Below are positions 1 to 11,759 of a DNA stretch of 64,000 bases, piece by piece (within the stretch, counting starts at the first letter, position 1; each line of letters begins with the position of its first letter). Where the stretch lies: positions 42,637,812 to 42,701,811 of the forward strand of contig NC_060259.1 in assembly GCF_921293095.1 (NCBI RefSeq), written 5' to 3'. The notes beneath the pieces are model-generated. The model ran no database searches. It saw only the letters and a program-made list of their open reading frames with translations, and was not told the origin of the DNA. This stretch comes from Ischnura elegans. Taxonomy: Eukaryota; Arthropoda; Insecta; Odonata; Coenagrionidae. The translations under genes and the position numbers were made by a program.

Positions 1-1860
1 ATAATGATTAGAATGCTATAAATATTAGAGCCGGAGGTTTCACTAATTTTCCGATGTCTATCACATAAAATTACCCAAGATATTTTAAATACATCTAATT
101 AATGTAATACTGGAGGCAACGTATGAAAACGTGTAACGCATATTTTGCTTAGGACACTTGTTAGAGGCTAAAAATAAAAGACGTATGTGTACACAAGCAT
201 CGCAGTCCCTCAAAATTTCTTAGAAAACATAATTTTTACTGTAGCCATCACTGTATCGCGAGCATATTCAAATTTGACATGTGGCAAATCTTGGCAAGGG
301 GCAGAGAAAATCAGTTGCCTTACACACTCACAATAGATTTTTGATGATATATAGTCACGTACATATATCAAATGATCTTCACGAAAAAGATTTTCAATAG
401 TCACAAAATTCATAAATACATTAAGGTCAATTCAAATTATAAATGATAGTCTATATCCTTTTAAAATGACACCTTCGTGCTTCCGAACATGAAGTATTTT
501 ATCACCTTTCATTTACTTTTTCTGAAGGCCCAATGGGAGGCACTTGACATTCAACGTCCTCTCTCGTCAACATCATTAGGTTTGTATAGTCAATGTATTC
601 ATCTGCAAATAGAAATAACCATGCCATTAAAAGTACTCATACTGGAAAAAGAGCTTATTTATGATTCCATTTTTAATTATTTCTGAGATCAAAGAAAGAA
701 TGCTGTTGAATGAATGAATGATGATCAAAGAAAGGTAATACTCTTGCAAAATAGTCTTATTGACCATACTTAAAATCTCTACACCATTAAATACGTGTTT
801 CGTTTATTGGTTCCTCATTTACAGTTAGTTGCCTAGGTTATACATGAAAAGACAGCAACTTCCTACTCTTAGCATAAGCCATTAATGCATTACATAAATC
901 AGCATCTATTTTTTGCACGTGTAAACATCAAGAGTAAGTATATCAGGAGAAAAATTATAGATAAAATTCTGTGATATGTTATACAGCTTCGAATACGGGC
1001 AGAAAAGGTCTATATCGATCTGAGTTCTAAATTTCGTGATACAAGTTCTGAATTGCAGCTCATACGCATGATATTGTATGCATTTAGAGTACAGGCCTTG
1101 AATAATTAGCCTACAAGTGTCTGCATTTCACCTTGCGTAGTGATACTCAGGCTATAGTTTGCATGAAATTATCATTGATAATGAAATCCATATCCAAATG
1201 ATAACTATCAAGTACTTTTTCACAAATTTTCATCTCATTATAGCCTTTTTTGAGTCACATGATGTCACATCTTTCATGAGAGTCTGGCTTCTGGTGATGA
1301 TCCTCGGGTTGACACACATTTAGTGGATATTGAATTTGTGGAAAACTGCTTGAAAATTTTCATCAATGGATTAATTGAGAATTCCAATATATCATTTAGT
1401 AATAGTGATATTATGCTACACATGTACTAAATGCAAGCTAAAATGTATTCATTCATTTAGTAACAAAAACCATAATTTATATGGCAGTCGTTGAAAATTG
1501 ACCGGAATTATTTTCGGGAAAACAAGGGTTAAAAACACAATATCCAACCTGAGGACAACATAAAATAACAAGATAAAGCCATTTACGGCGAAATATAATA
1601 ATAGTTGCGCATAGTAACGGAAGTACAATTAGCAAGCTTACCAGTAAATTTTCCCGCGAGACCGGTCAGGTCCAAAGTTTTAAGAAAATCCCTATAGTTT
1701 GGTTATCCATATCTTCTCGTCTTCAAGTGCTCTAAGAATAAAAAAAAAGTATTATGCCAATGATGGCTATATTTTCACAAATGCTAGAGCAAACAGAAAA
1801 ACCATTTACTTACCTCCAAGCACGCTAAACATGTGCACTTAAGAACTGTATGGGATTTTA
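1..1860. other. AT-rich stretch with no recognised gene
   Basis: No recognisable domain or repeat is seen. Two open stretches exist: a 67-codon frame on the minus strand at 210-413, and an open plus-strand stretch at about 1264-1430 ending in TAA. Neither shows a convincing splice acceptor or a family resemblance, so I do not call them genes. They could be terminal exons or decayed element pieces. Confidence 0.5.
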
Positions 1861-1904
1861 TCGCTAGATGGCTCTGGCGTAGAAGCAATATTCACCACCG
1901 AGTT

Positions 1905-2110
1905 GGCTGTGGGATCCAACAGTTGGATGAGCGATCTCTTCATGATTGGTGTGGGGACCAACACGTGGACCCTACAACCAAGTTGCGAGCGTCCAATTTA
2001 GTTGGATAGTACACCCAATCGCATTGGCTGCCGTGTCTTTTGCAGTGGATACTGTATCCAACTTTCACTTACCCAATAAAAATTGGATGCCACATCCAAT
2101 CCTTTTTTTG
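1905..2110. repeat. Cluster of ATCCAA/TTGGAT motifs, possible subterminal binding sites
   Basis: Within about 200 bp the hexamer ATCCAA or its complement TTGGAT, with near variants such as CCCAATC, recurs about ten times in both orientations. It includes the palindrome ATCCAACAGTTGGAT near 1914-1928. The cluster lies immediately upstream of the Harbinger transposase start. Subterminal arrays like this often bind transposase or the accessory protein. That role is inferred. Confidence 0.45.
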
Positions 2111-2197
2111 AGTGCGGTATTGACCTTGGCATTACCTGGACTACGCATACGGAAACTGGAGTTTGGGAGTCAATTTGAATCCAATTTTGTGAATAAT

Positions 2198-3562
2198 ATG
2201 GATTCAAACAAGGCAGCGATTGCAGCCATAGCAGTCATATCCATTATGCTTGCTGCTGCAGAAGTTATGAGAAGACAAGGGAGGAGGAGGAGATCCGCTT
2301 GGACTAGGCCATGGATTCGGAGGAGAGAAGAAGGTCGTGGGGTGTTGGACATGGTGCATAGGGAGCTTGCATCGGAAGACCGTGATGCTTTCAAAAATTT
2401 TTTAAGGATGACAGAGGAGCAATTTTTTGAAATCCTGAGCATGGTCAGAGACGACATTCAAAAGCAGGACACTGGAATGAGAGAGTCGATGTCTCCGGAA
2501 AAAAGGTAAAGTTTTTAAGTTCGTGTTGATGAAAAAGTAATGATGACTGATATACTGTGTCGTTAAACGTGGGATAAAGTAAAATTAATGGAATGAAATA
2601 ACTGGTTCCAGGCTATCACTAACCTTGCGATTCTTGGCTACCGGAGAGACCTATCGGTCTATGATATATTCCACTAGAATACACCACGGTACCATAGGGG
2701 GGATTATTCCAGAGGTCTGCGAAAGTAATTACCGAAATCTTAAAGGAAAATACCTCAAGGTAATTATCTTATAATTTTTACCCTTATGAGAATGATAACT
2801 GGCGCATAAGATCAATTTCTACAAAGTTTAAATCTTTGAGGTACCACAAACACGCAAGGAGTGGGAGGATATAGCCAATGAGTTCGAAACAATACGGAAC
2901 TTCCTAATGTGCGTTGGTGCAATTGACGGGAAGCACATAGCTTTCAGCCCACCAGCCAGCGCGGGATCTCATTATTTTAATTGTAAAGGGAGTCACTCCA
3001 TTGTGCTGCTGGCAGTTGCTGATGCCAATTGTAAATTTATTTATGTTGACGTCGGGTTCAAAGGAAGAATTAGTGATGGTGGTGTGTTTCGGCAAAGTAA
3101 ATTGTCAACAGCTATTGCCCAGAACTCTCTTAACTTCCCACCCCATAAAAACTGCCCAATGGACAAGTGGAAGTACCATTTGTGTTTGTGGCCGATGATG
3201 CCTTCCCGCTCACTACCCGCATGTTAAAACCCTACCCGAATAGAGACCTCAATGAAGAGAAGAGGACGTTTAATTATAGGCTTTCAAGGGCCAGGAGGGT
3301 AGTGGAGAATGCGTTCGGCATTCTGAGCAACAGATTCAGAATTTTCCTGACCACTATCAATCTTAGTCCCGAAAAAGTGGATAAAATTGTACTTGCATCA
3401 GTTGCCCTACATAATTACCTCTGCGAAAAAAATGGTGCAACATACATTGGAAATGCAGAGGATTGTCCATTGCTGGAATTACCACAACAGGCTGGGAATA
3501 GACCAGTGAATTCCGCAATTACCGTACGGGATGAATACAAAAATTATTTCAGTGCTAATTAA
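2198..3562 (+). CDS. Harbinger transposase (HARBI1-like DDE nuclease), one frame disruption
   Basis: Three exons join in phase: 2198-2505, 2612-2759 and 2841-3562. The donors are GTAAAG and GTAATT, and the acceptors are TTCCAG and TTTGAG. The start at 2198 (MDSNKAAIAAIAV...) is preferred over an in-frame start further upstream because the upstream part falls in the TTGGAT cluster. The N-terminal part ends in FFEILSMVRDDI, then comes SLTLRFLATGETYRSM, as in HARBI1 proteins. The DDE_Tnp_4 catalytic core is visible: GAIDGKH (first Asp), GRISDGGVFRQSKL (second Asp region), FVADDAFPL, and RARRVVENAFGILSNRFRIF with the Glu. The protein would nick and join the transposon ends in the nucleus. Near 3150-3165 the frame shifts between PHKNCPMDK and EVPFVFVADD, so this copy is probably inactive unless that is a sequence error. 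Confidence 0.88.
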
Positions 3563-3627
3563 CTGAAAAAATGTAAGATTGAAAACGGAAATAAAAATGA
3601 AAATATGATTGAGTACATTTCACAGGT

Positions 3628-5169
3628 TTATTCACCGTTGTCATAAAACACCTTCCAAATTTCGAACATATTTTTTTTTTCAGCATTCTTTTCTTTCAGC
3701 ATCGTCCTAAGTTTGGAGGCAATGGTAACCCCAAAGCTTCCCTCCAAGTCCTCAGTTATCTTTGAGGTCAGGCTTCCTAGTGCCTGAGAGGCACTTTTAA
3801 ATAGATCACTGGCCTCATCTGGTGATGCCACTTTTCTCTTTTTGACGGACCCAGATGGCCCAGGAGTAGGCGGAGTATGTCGGCCAGGGCCAGGAGTAGG
3901 AGGAGCACTCGTTGGACGGAACATCGTCATCGACGAATACAAGGTCCAGCATCGCTTCTGTCCCTGCCCCCTCCAACTCTCCTTCCTCTACCACAGGAAT
4001 CTCGTCCTCATAAACAAGAAAGTCCTGTAGATCATAAGAAATGACCTGATGTTTATCTTTAAGATAGAAAGAGTAAATATTTACAATATATTTTTTTTTG
4101 AAAAAATTGTCTTTTCTCATGAATACCGCAAGGTAGATAGTGGCAGCTTACTTAAGTAGCCTGTGGCATTAAATTTTTTTTGAATTAGGCACAGTATTAT
4201 AATAGTTATTGGTCGTCTTAATTATCCATAAGTTTAATCCATTAATTATTGTAAAAGGTTTAATCATCCACAGTAGAATGAAGTAAGTTTAACTCAAGAA
4301 GACAGTTATAATGAAGATGTTTAAATCTTTAACGTGACGTCCAAGATATCTTTCATACAAAATTTTTAAGGAAGGATAAAACCTACCTCAGCTTCCTCAT
4401 CAAGAGTAGAGATGCTCTCCCTGGGTGAGGTGTACTCATCAATGAATGATAATTCGTTGAAATAAAAAAGTGATGGCACGTAAACCTGGAACAATCAATA
4501 TATAGTGTATGCAATTACGTAGCAGGTATGACAAGATCAGCAGTAAAAGGCCTGTTATTAAATAATATATATTTACCGATTCCACCCCTACTCCACTTTT
4601 TTTGGACGATATCACCTTCCTCCTCTCCGCCAAGTAGTTGGTTCTCAGGGAATACCACTTCTTCCTGCATTCCTCGGAGGTAGTATTCGGTCTGGAGATA
4701 ATGCAAAGAAGCCAACTTATCAAAATATCAATATTCATCGCCGTTGAAACAGTATCACAATTAATTGAAAATAAAAAAAGTATGAAATATTTTTAGTGAA
4801 GCATCAAATTTAACAGGGTAGTTTCCTATAATTTTTTTATTTCCTACATCGAAATATTATTACTCCTGGAGTACGTACTTCACGCATTTAACATTATGAA
4901 TACACTAATGGTGGTAACGAATCGCAATCAATGCCTTTCGTTTTCTTTGATGAAGGAAACTACCCTATTGTTTCATAATACGCTAAAATATAAAAGTTTG
5001 GCTTGGCTTTTGATATTTACCTTGCAGGAATCATCCCCTCAGCAATCTCGCGGAACCCGATCAGTCTCTTCCCCTTATTTTTATATAAGCTATTCCTAGG
5101 GTCAAAGAGGTAAGGCCTCTCGCTGACCAAAAGAATCAGCCTCTCCACTTGGCCCCTGGTCCACGACAT
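3628..5169 (-). CDS. Harbinger accessory MADF-domain protein, one frame disruption
   Basis: Four minus-strand exons join in phase: 5021-5169, 4577-4691, 4387-4485 and 3628-4045. Donors are GTAAAT, GTAAAT and GTAGGT. The first two exons make a MADF (Myb/SANT-related) DNA-binding domain: RLILLVSERPYLFDPRN..., then KRLIGFREIAEGM, then SEECRKKWYSLRTNYLAERR. The third exon and the start of the fourth are acidic. The C-terminus (SLTSKITEDLEGSFGVTIAS...) may be a dimerisation segment. In Harbinger elements this second protein binds the transposon ends and helps import the transposase into the nucleus. I infer the same here from the convergent layout. A frame change occurs near 3930, inside the fourth exon. 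An upstream in-frame ATG at 5211 is an alternative start. Confidence 0.8.
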
Positions 5170-5519
5170 CACTTCAACCAGGTCAATAAATATACCTTGA
5201 GAGTCGTCCAAACAATGCGAAGGTCAACATAGGGATAAAGCCGTCGAAAATTACGCCGAGGTATATAAGTTCCGAAAGAGTAGTCCAAATTGTTGCAGGG
5301 GTCACACCGGTGGAGGAAGGGCCAAACGAAGCAAAGGTCAAAATCACAAAATAATCCAACGTAAACAATCACGACAGCACAAGAGCACAAGCGAGATGAC
5401 AACTAAATTTGTCGTTTCCCACCAGGTGGCTCTGTTATCAACTTGTGCGAATGCATGAACGAAATTAGAACAGGTTCTATTTTCCGTTCACGCGTTCATG
5501 CATTTGTACATTTTGGGGT

Positions 5520-5606
5520 GGTTACACGGTGCATTTTGGCGTTCATTCTCGCGTTCATACATTTAGACATTAACCCGTACGGGTTTATGCACCGTGTAAC
5601 CAGGCC
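5520..5606. repeat. Right terminal inverted structure of the Harbinger element
   Basis: The sequence GGTTACACGGTGCAT at about 5520 is mirrored by ATGCACCGTGTAACC at 5588-5602, so the element end can fold back on itself. The outer end is GGCC at 5603-5606, followed by TTA. It could also be a tiny independent MITE. The position right after the accessory gene favours the Harbinger terminus. Confidence 0.6.
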
Positions 5607-6880
5607 TTAAAAGAGTGTGAAATGCGCACTCCAGGAGTAATAACCTTTCGATTTAGGCAATAAAAAATAATAGGAAACCACCCTATTAACGCTGAAGCTT
5701 TTCGATCAGCGAACATAACATATATATAGAATATCCGCCGCAATATCGCAGCAAATAATGCCACTGAGTGTTAAAATTCAATTTGATTTAGTGACACCAG
5801 AAGACTGGTTTATTCCCTTGCCTGCCAAACCTCGTAATGAATCCCCGTTTGAGTGAACGAGTGAGATGGACTAGTGTTTAAGGAGAAGACTTACTACGGT
5901 AGTAATCTGATGACGGTGTTTCGAACCACTCTGCAATAATTGTTTTTCAGTTACACAATATGGCAGTTATAATTTTTTATTCACTTTAACGCATATTAAT
6001 TTAATTAAACACTGATGTCGTTATAAAATTTTGAATGGAGAAAATTCTCTTTTTGCTTTCCGCGGATATCATTATTCGTTTTTACCGAAATATCAATGCA
6101 CCAAGAATATGGAAAATATTTCAGTCAGGTAAAATGCTCCATCAAGCTCTTTTTCGTATTACTCGAATATTCTATCGGTATCAATAATACGTAGACAATC
6201 ACCGGATCCGCTTAATTGATGGGGCCGGGTCGGTGTAAACTTGAAAGGTTGGCACATGAAGCAACCAGCATCCTTTGCCTTCGCGGCGAGCCGACGAGGA
6301 CGGGCACGGACGCGACTGAGCAATCGAAGCTAGAGTCAAACTCCAGGAGCATCGAAATTAAGATAAGCGGATGGAATGCATTGAGGTAATACACGTCCCT
6401 GCAGATGTTGGGCCGTCGGAGTGTTTTATTTCGGTCTCCGTGGCGACGTTTTTCCTATGTTTAGATTCATATTTGGACTCACCGTTTACCTGTTACTAAT
6501 GCGTGGCTCCGTGGCCGAGTGGGTCTATACTATGTGCTTGAATTTCATGTGAGTCCTGCGAGGGATCGTGAACGAAGTAATCATACTTCTTTTCATTTTT
6601 AGAAAGATGTATTCTTAATATGAACTTAATCTATGCAGATGACTCAAGAAAAATTCAATTCTTAACTTTTAAAGGAGTAAAGTTTTTTAACTATATATCT
6701 CCGAGGCAATCCACATTGCGAAAATCCTCACATCACATGAAGTAAATGTAGGAGCAATATTGCAGGGAAATAACGATAATTCCAAAACGCCTTCTCCAGG
6801 GAAAGCGATTATATATAAATTAATTAGCACTTTCAGAGTGATACATTCATCTTATACACGTAAGCGAGGAACAGAACCAA
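5607..6880. other. Intergenic stretch, no gene recognised
   Basis: AT-rich sequence with a GC-richer island at about 6200-6440. No long frame or splice-consistent exon is seen. The only recognisable item is a tRNA-like fragment at about 6500-6590. Confidence 0.5.
6500..6590 (+). repeat. tRNA-like fragment, possible SINE head
   Basis: TGGCCGAGTGG at 6512-6522 matches the RNA polymerase III A-box consensus of leucine/serine tRNAs. A weak B-box-like stretch (GAGGGATCGTGAACG) follows about 45 bases later. No full cloverleaf can be formed, so this is more likely a tRNA-derived SINE remnant than a tRNA gene. Confidence 0.3.
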
Positions 6881-8126
6881 CCCAAAGGCAATATAAAAAA
6901 TATGACGTTAACTTTGTCGCAATTAATTGTCATAGCGTTATAAACAGGAGTGCTAAAATCGAGTACAAATTTAAGGACGCAGACATGATCATTGTAACAG
7001 AGAGTTGACTTACTTAGAGTTGACTGTAACAGAGACTTGACGGATGTAAGCGACAGTGAAGTTTTCCCTCCAGTATATAAGATCTACCATTGCGATCGAC
7101 ACTTTGGGATAGGTGGTGGAGTTTTTCTAGCAGTTAAATCACATAGCGCCTCCCATGTATTAACTTATATTTAAATAGAAAGTTTATGGTGCATAGTTAA
7201 TCGACGAAATTATATTATTTTCCAATAAGAAAATCAAATATCCTCATTTACTTTTTCAATCTCCCATCTATAAATTTGGAATCTAACACTCTTAAACCTA
7301 AATCAAGGAATATATAAATCTCCGAGATCGTAGTAAACGCACTAGCAAATCACTCACTTGCACAAGTAGTTGACAAGCTCGCTAGAGGAAATAAAAATTA
7401 TACCTTTAATAAGTAAGCCATCCAAAGTAGATAAAACAAATAGATGTCATAGACGATATATGTGATCACAGAGTAACTTTTGCAGCTTTAAAAATTGGAA
7501 TAGAGTCATTTGTAAAGCCAAAACGGATTACTTGATTTCAGGCATATTTTGGAGTAAACATAAAGGCAACAGATGAAGAGAAGTATCAAGGAGTTTCGAT
7601 GGCTTCGAACCTATTGCTGGGAACACACAAAGAAAATATTTGCTGAGAGCCCTGAAGAAATTATCATTCGTCAAGCGTAATGTGAGAAGATTTTCGGACG
7701 ATTAAGTAGAAGAGAGGTGCTTTTTTGCACTCGTCCCACAATATCTTAAATATGCCACAAGAATATGGGATGCAATGTATAAAGACTTAATTGATGAACT
7801 TAATAAAACACAAATGAAAGCTGTAATATTAGCCGCAGGTGTGCACGAAGCTTTACATATATGTTTAACGCATTAGGTTGGGAGCTGCTAGATACCCGGA
7901 AAGCACGACCGTAGCTTATACCGCTTGAGCAATTGAGAATGGATATCTTTAACAGTGACACGGAGAACATGATATTAGAACGCCACTACATTTCCGGATC
8001 CATCAGAAACGACAAATTAAGAGAGATATTTTTCCGAACGGATAGGTGTGGGAATTCATTTTTCACCCGCGCGATAAAGGAATTTTTATATGCAAGCGGC
8101 TGGTGTTTCTGGTATGTCCCGCCGTA
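6880..8126 (+). pseudogene. CR1/L2-type non-LTR retrotransposon (LINE), internally deleted and decayed
   Basis: The plus strand holds pieces of a LINE ORF2 in the correct order. The apurinic-type endonuclease start is seen at about 6907-7005 (FVAINCHSVINRSAK, then DADMIIVTES). After a change of frame it continues at about 7035-7170 (SDSEVFPPVYKIYHCDR, then GIGGGVFLAVK). Much of the endonuclease and the reverse-transcriptase core are missing. From 7631 the C-terminal part of the reverse-transcriptase region resumes (FVKRNVRRFSDD, a stop, then ERCFFALVPQYLKYATRIWD). The characteristic tail follows at about 7868-8090 (LGWELLDTRKARP, then FFRTDRCGNSFFTRAIKEF). The copy has several stops and frameshifts and is dead. 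It ends where the next element begins. Confidence 0.8.
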
Positions 8127-8783
8127 AAGTGGGCTGAAATCGAAAAAAGCTGGACAAAAATGATTTTTTTCACTTCTTAATTTGGAAAAAACTATTATAT
8201 TTTCAAATTATAGAATGATCAGTGACCACACTACTGAAATGATTTTATTTATAGCTCATTTTTTAAAGCAGGAGACGTATGTCAATTTAATGAAATATGA
8301 TTTCAATTTTTTTCCCCATTTTTGAAATAATTTACTGAAGTCTTTTGCTACTGTTGCGTTATGTTTTAAAATGCCTAAATTTAAATCATTGTATCATAGA
8401 AATGAACATTTTTAGAAGCCGATGTAGTGAATTTTTTTTATTATAAGCAGTAATTTTTATTACTTTTACTTAAACAATTAAAATGCCCTGTTTTTAACGT
8501 AAGGTAGAGAAAAACTTGATTTTTTTCACTTTGCTTCACGAAGTATTTAGCACCATATTATAAAATAAAGTGTCAACTTTAGTTATCAATTGAAAAATCC
8601 TTCCCCAATTTGCCACCCCGCTTCTCCTATCAAGTTATGTGCGTGAATGTCCAACCGCCCGACGCGGTGGTTAGATGCGAACATTTGTTCAGACTTAGTT
8701 GTAGTCGAGGATAATTCGTTAAAAGTGAGACGAAATTAAATTTTTCTACACTCATATAAACTGCATACATTTAGCATGCCATA
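8127..8783 (+). mobile_element. 5' fragment of the CAGTGGGCTG transposon family (copy 3)
   Basis: It begins AAGTGGGCTGAAATCG and tracks the first ~660 bp of the complete element at 13,228-16,217 closely, up to the shared TTTAGCATGCCATA, after which similarity stops. It contains no coding part. It is a truncated copy directly abutting the LINE remnant. Confidence 0.8.
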
Positions 8784-8948
8784 CCATCCGGAGCTGCCGC
8801 AGACTACGCGTGGGGCAAAACATCGATTTTTATTTTGCTTGATGCTAACGGTCGTAGTTGATTTTTTTGGATGAACACTCTAAAACGCTTGATGTAATTC
8901 AACGTAAATACCTCGAGGTAACTCGGTCATCCTTTTTTATTATCATGC

Positions 8949-9860
8949 ATGAACACAAAATTTCGACGAAAAACAGTCTTCCAATTTGTATCATATCAAC
9001 GGTAAATACCGAATGAAATCGAAGATATTAAGCTATATAATGTAAAATAAATGTGGCACTAAATAAATTATATCTTATACACTATTCACTTGCTAAAAGA
9101 TTCACTTTTCAACGTCCGTCGAGCACGGTATTCCCCGTGGACTGCAGCAAGCTCCGAACTGTGCCGCACGTTCGAAAAATCGATCTTAATTTCGGCGTCG
9201 CAGGTGGTCGCAATTCTCCTTATGGTATCATACTCTATAGGTTGTGTTTTATATGTCTTGTAGACATTGATTCGAGGTAACTCGTTGATCCTTTTTTTAT
9301 AATCCAACACTCGTTCACTGCAAAAAATTGCAGCGAAAAAGTGAGCTCCTTTGCTAATTATTCCCTTGGCCCTTGGCTGGGGTCGCTCCTCTTGCAGATG
9401 TTTAATGTAATGAATGGAACTTGGGAAAAACCCAGAGCGCCCTATTATAAAAGGCATGCACTGGAGGGGGTAGTCCTTTGCACGAATTGTGAGATATTTC
9501 CTGTCTCTGTTTCCGTGGATAGACCGAAAGACCCTAGGCGAAACTCGCTTCAAAGTTTCCAAATAATTTCCTAGCCCTCAAAATTTGCTTGCTTTCATGT
9601 ACCAATGTATTGGAATAAAATCATCGCTGTTACAACGCATGAGTTTTCTCTGTTCAGGATATGTATCGAAGGAGTTCATATATTATGGTACGCATGGACA
9701 AAAGTCTCTTTTTCCGCCCGAGATTATTCTCTCCGAGCGCAAGGAGTTGGCAAGGCAAGGCGAGAAGCTCCGCTCAGTGGCGCCTAAATATTTATTAAGA
9801 ACTTGTAACCCCCTTCAAAATTAAGATAATTAAATAATCTTTTCACTAAAAATAACATCG
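8949..9860 (+). repeat. Dispersed repeat D, copy 1 (family unknown)
   Basis: About 0.9 kb that recurs in the same orientation at 46,667-47,638. It starts near AACACAAAATTTCGACGAAA and ends TTCACTAAAAATAACATCG in both copies. The copies differ by scattered substitutions and by an extra TTTACAATACACTA-type tandem stretch in copy 2. The long antisense frame across 9086-9562 is interrupted in copy 2, so I do not treat it as a gene. No inverted ends or recognisable protein are visible. Confidence 0.7.
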
Positions 9861-9954
9861 TGCGTGAGGAACTTCCTTCTCCATCCAACGGAATCTTAGC
9901 GTTTGAATTTCCCAAATTTACGGCTCACGAGACTTTCTGTTCGTAGCGCCGAGA
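9861..9954. other. Short spacer between repeats
   Basis: Nothing recognisable. It links the end of repeat D to the repeat R fragment. Confidence 0.4.
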
Positions 9955-10116
9955 CATGGAGACAGAAGCCGAAGCGCCTCGGGGGAGAGAAAGTGGCCAC
10001 TTCTCTCCCAACTACTCCCGCGACAACTACCAGGAGAAATTTGATACTCTCGATAAACTTGATACGGGTCGCCTGAACAGGGGTCTTGCAATTGTTTAGA
10101 ATTGATATGTGATACC
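9955..10116 (-). repeat. Repeat R fragment (left part of an interrupted copy)
   Basis: It matches the segments at about 45,290-45,435 and 52,205-52,350. The copy continues at 13,177-13,227 and 16,218-16,448 but is split by two insertions. Its last nine bases, TGTGATACC, are repeated at 13,177-13,185 as a target duplication of the first insertion. Confidence 0.75.
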
Positions 10117-11080
10117 ATAAATACTCTACACAGGATTCTCCACTCCCTTGGTTCCTGTGATTCCCACCAATCGCATCAAATAGCGGCGCTGATGTAGCGA
10201 GCCCCGGTTGTCACGCCCACAAGAGGCACGCTACGCGGCGAATTTGAATCCACGTTTCGCAACGCAGAGCTGTGAAGGGCAAAATTTGCTGGCGGAGCGG
10301 GAGCTCTCGTGGCGTCGACGCAACGCGGAGCTGTGAAGGCACCCTAATATGGCCGCGAGAGGCACGCTTTGCGGCGAATTTGAATCCATGTCTCAATCGT
10401 TCATTGCTAAGAAATAAAGTTCGTGTCAACTGTCCACGAAAATATAACTATCACCGTGAGTTTATGTAGTTTCCTGGTGGTGAAAATGTACGTAATCACA
10501 AAATCGGTACGCTAATTCACGTTGAGAGAAGGGAAGAATAAGTGGGTAAGGAAACGCTGTTAACTTTCCCTAGCCTGAATTAAGTTTGAGGGCCCATAGA
10601 TATCAACCATGTCTTTAAACATGCGACACCTATGTTTTAGAGAATTAAGAATGATTCCTGCGCAGCTCATAAAGAAGAGCACTCGTTGACATCATTACCA
10701 GACCACCTAGGCACACTTGGGGAAGGGTCAGATCCGGTATTAGGACCATAGCAAGAATTTTTATCATACAGACTGTCCCAAGGGTCGTGTGTCATTTTTG
10801 ACCTGTAATTTTAGTAACTTTGCATGGAGCAATATTCATGAAAATTGTCACACTTATGGGGAAAGGTCCTAAGTTTTGTTAAGTGTAAGCAAAATTTTAC
10901 AATTTTGACCTTTTGACCTCACAAAGTGGGTCCAAACCAAAAATTTGAATTTGCCTTATGGGGTTTCAATGTTAAAAAAATCGAGATAGACAAAAGTGTG
11001 AATTTCATTGACCAATATGTCAATTCTTAGGTTTTCGGACACGAGAGAACCGAAAATAACACTTTTATTTACGAATATTC

Positions 11081-11680
11081 AACCGTTGACCCAGTAAGGT
11101 CACCGTCAAGGTCATAAGGGTGGCAAAAGGAATAGCATACCAACAAAGGTGTCGATCCATGGGTTTTGTAGGGTGCCCAAGTCATTGGTATTGTCCAAAT
11201 AGCCGTATTAATCACTAATTGACCTCCGAGGGTCACCACGGGGGTCAAAGGTCATAGAGTTAAAAGTGGGGCAATCATAAAAACCAAGGGGTCAAATCAT
11301 AGGTTTTGAAGGGTGCCAAAGTCGGTTAGGCTGTTCGTAGATCCGTATTGTTGATATTTTGACCTCCGAAGGTCACAATTGGGGTCAAAGGTCATAGAGT
11401 CAAACGTCGAGCCATCATGACAACCAAGGTGTCAAACCATAGGTTTTCAAGGGTGCCAAAGTCGGTTAGGCTGTTTGTACATCCGTATTGTTGATATTTT
11501 GACCTCCGAAGGTCACAATTGGGGTCAAAGGTCATAGAGTTGAATCGGCCCACCATGACAGCAAAAGAGTGTAACAATGTGTTTTAAAGGGTGCCCAAGT
11601 CAGTTTTGCTGTTTTCAAATCCATATTGTCGACTTTTTATTACCAGCGAGGGTCACAATGGGGTCAGAGGTCATAGAGGC
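11081..11680 (+). repeat. 140-bp tandem repeat in the left foldback arm, about 4-5 units
   Basis: The block GACCTCCGAAGGTCACAATT recurs with a 140-bp period at 11,221, 11,361 and 11,501. Diverged units start near 11,081 and 11,641. Several units contain GGGTCAAAGGTCA (11,242, 11,382, 11,522), a direct repeat of an AGGTCA-type half-site with one spacer base. Confidence 0.85.
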
Positions 11681-11759
11681 ATGTTTTGAAATAATAGGAA
11701 ACAAACAACAAAACAACCTTTGGTTGGGGACATTAGTTTTCCTATTATTTCAAAACATA

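Larger units (their letters stand above)
1905..5606 (+). mobile_element. Harbinger (PIF) DNA transposon, nearly complete
   Basis: The element carries the two genes typical of animal Harbinger transposons: a DDE transposase on the plus strand and a MADF-type DNA-binding protein on the minus strand, converging at about 3.6 kb. The right end is well defined. Read inward from 5606 it begins GGCCTGGTTACACGGTGCAT and is followed outside by TTA, the usual 3-bp Harbinger target. No matching left inverted end is visible. I place the left limit at the start of a cluster of ATCCAA/TTGGAT motifs (1905-2110), which may be subterminal transposase sites. The left terminus is therefore uncertain, and the copy is probably end-damaged although its genes are well preserved. 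Confidence 0.8.

Noticed and set aside
1946-2197. Upstream in-frame extension of the Harbinger transposase
   Set aside because: The sequence is the ATCCAA/TTGGAT motif cluster and does not resemble transposase N-termini. The ATG at 2198 gives a usual HARBI1-like start.
6500-6590. Functional tRNA gene
   Set aside because: Only an A-box match. No acceptor stem or anticodon arm can be assembled.
9086-9562. 158-codon antisense frame in dispersed repeat D
   Set aside because: It is broken into pieces in copy 2 at 46.8-47.4 kb and has no recognisable domain.
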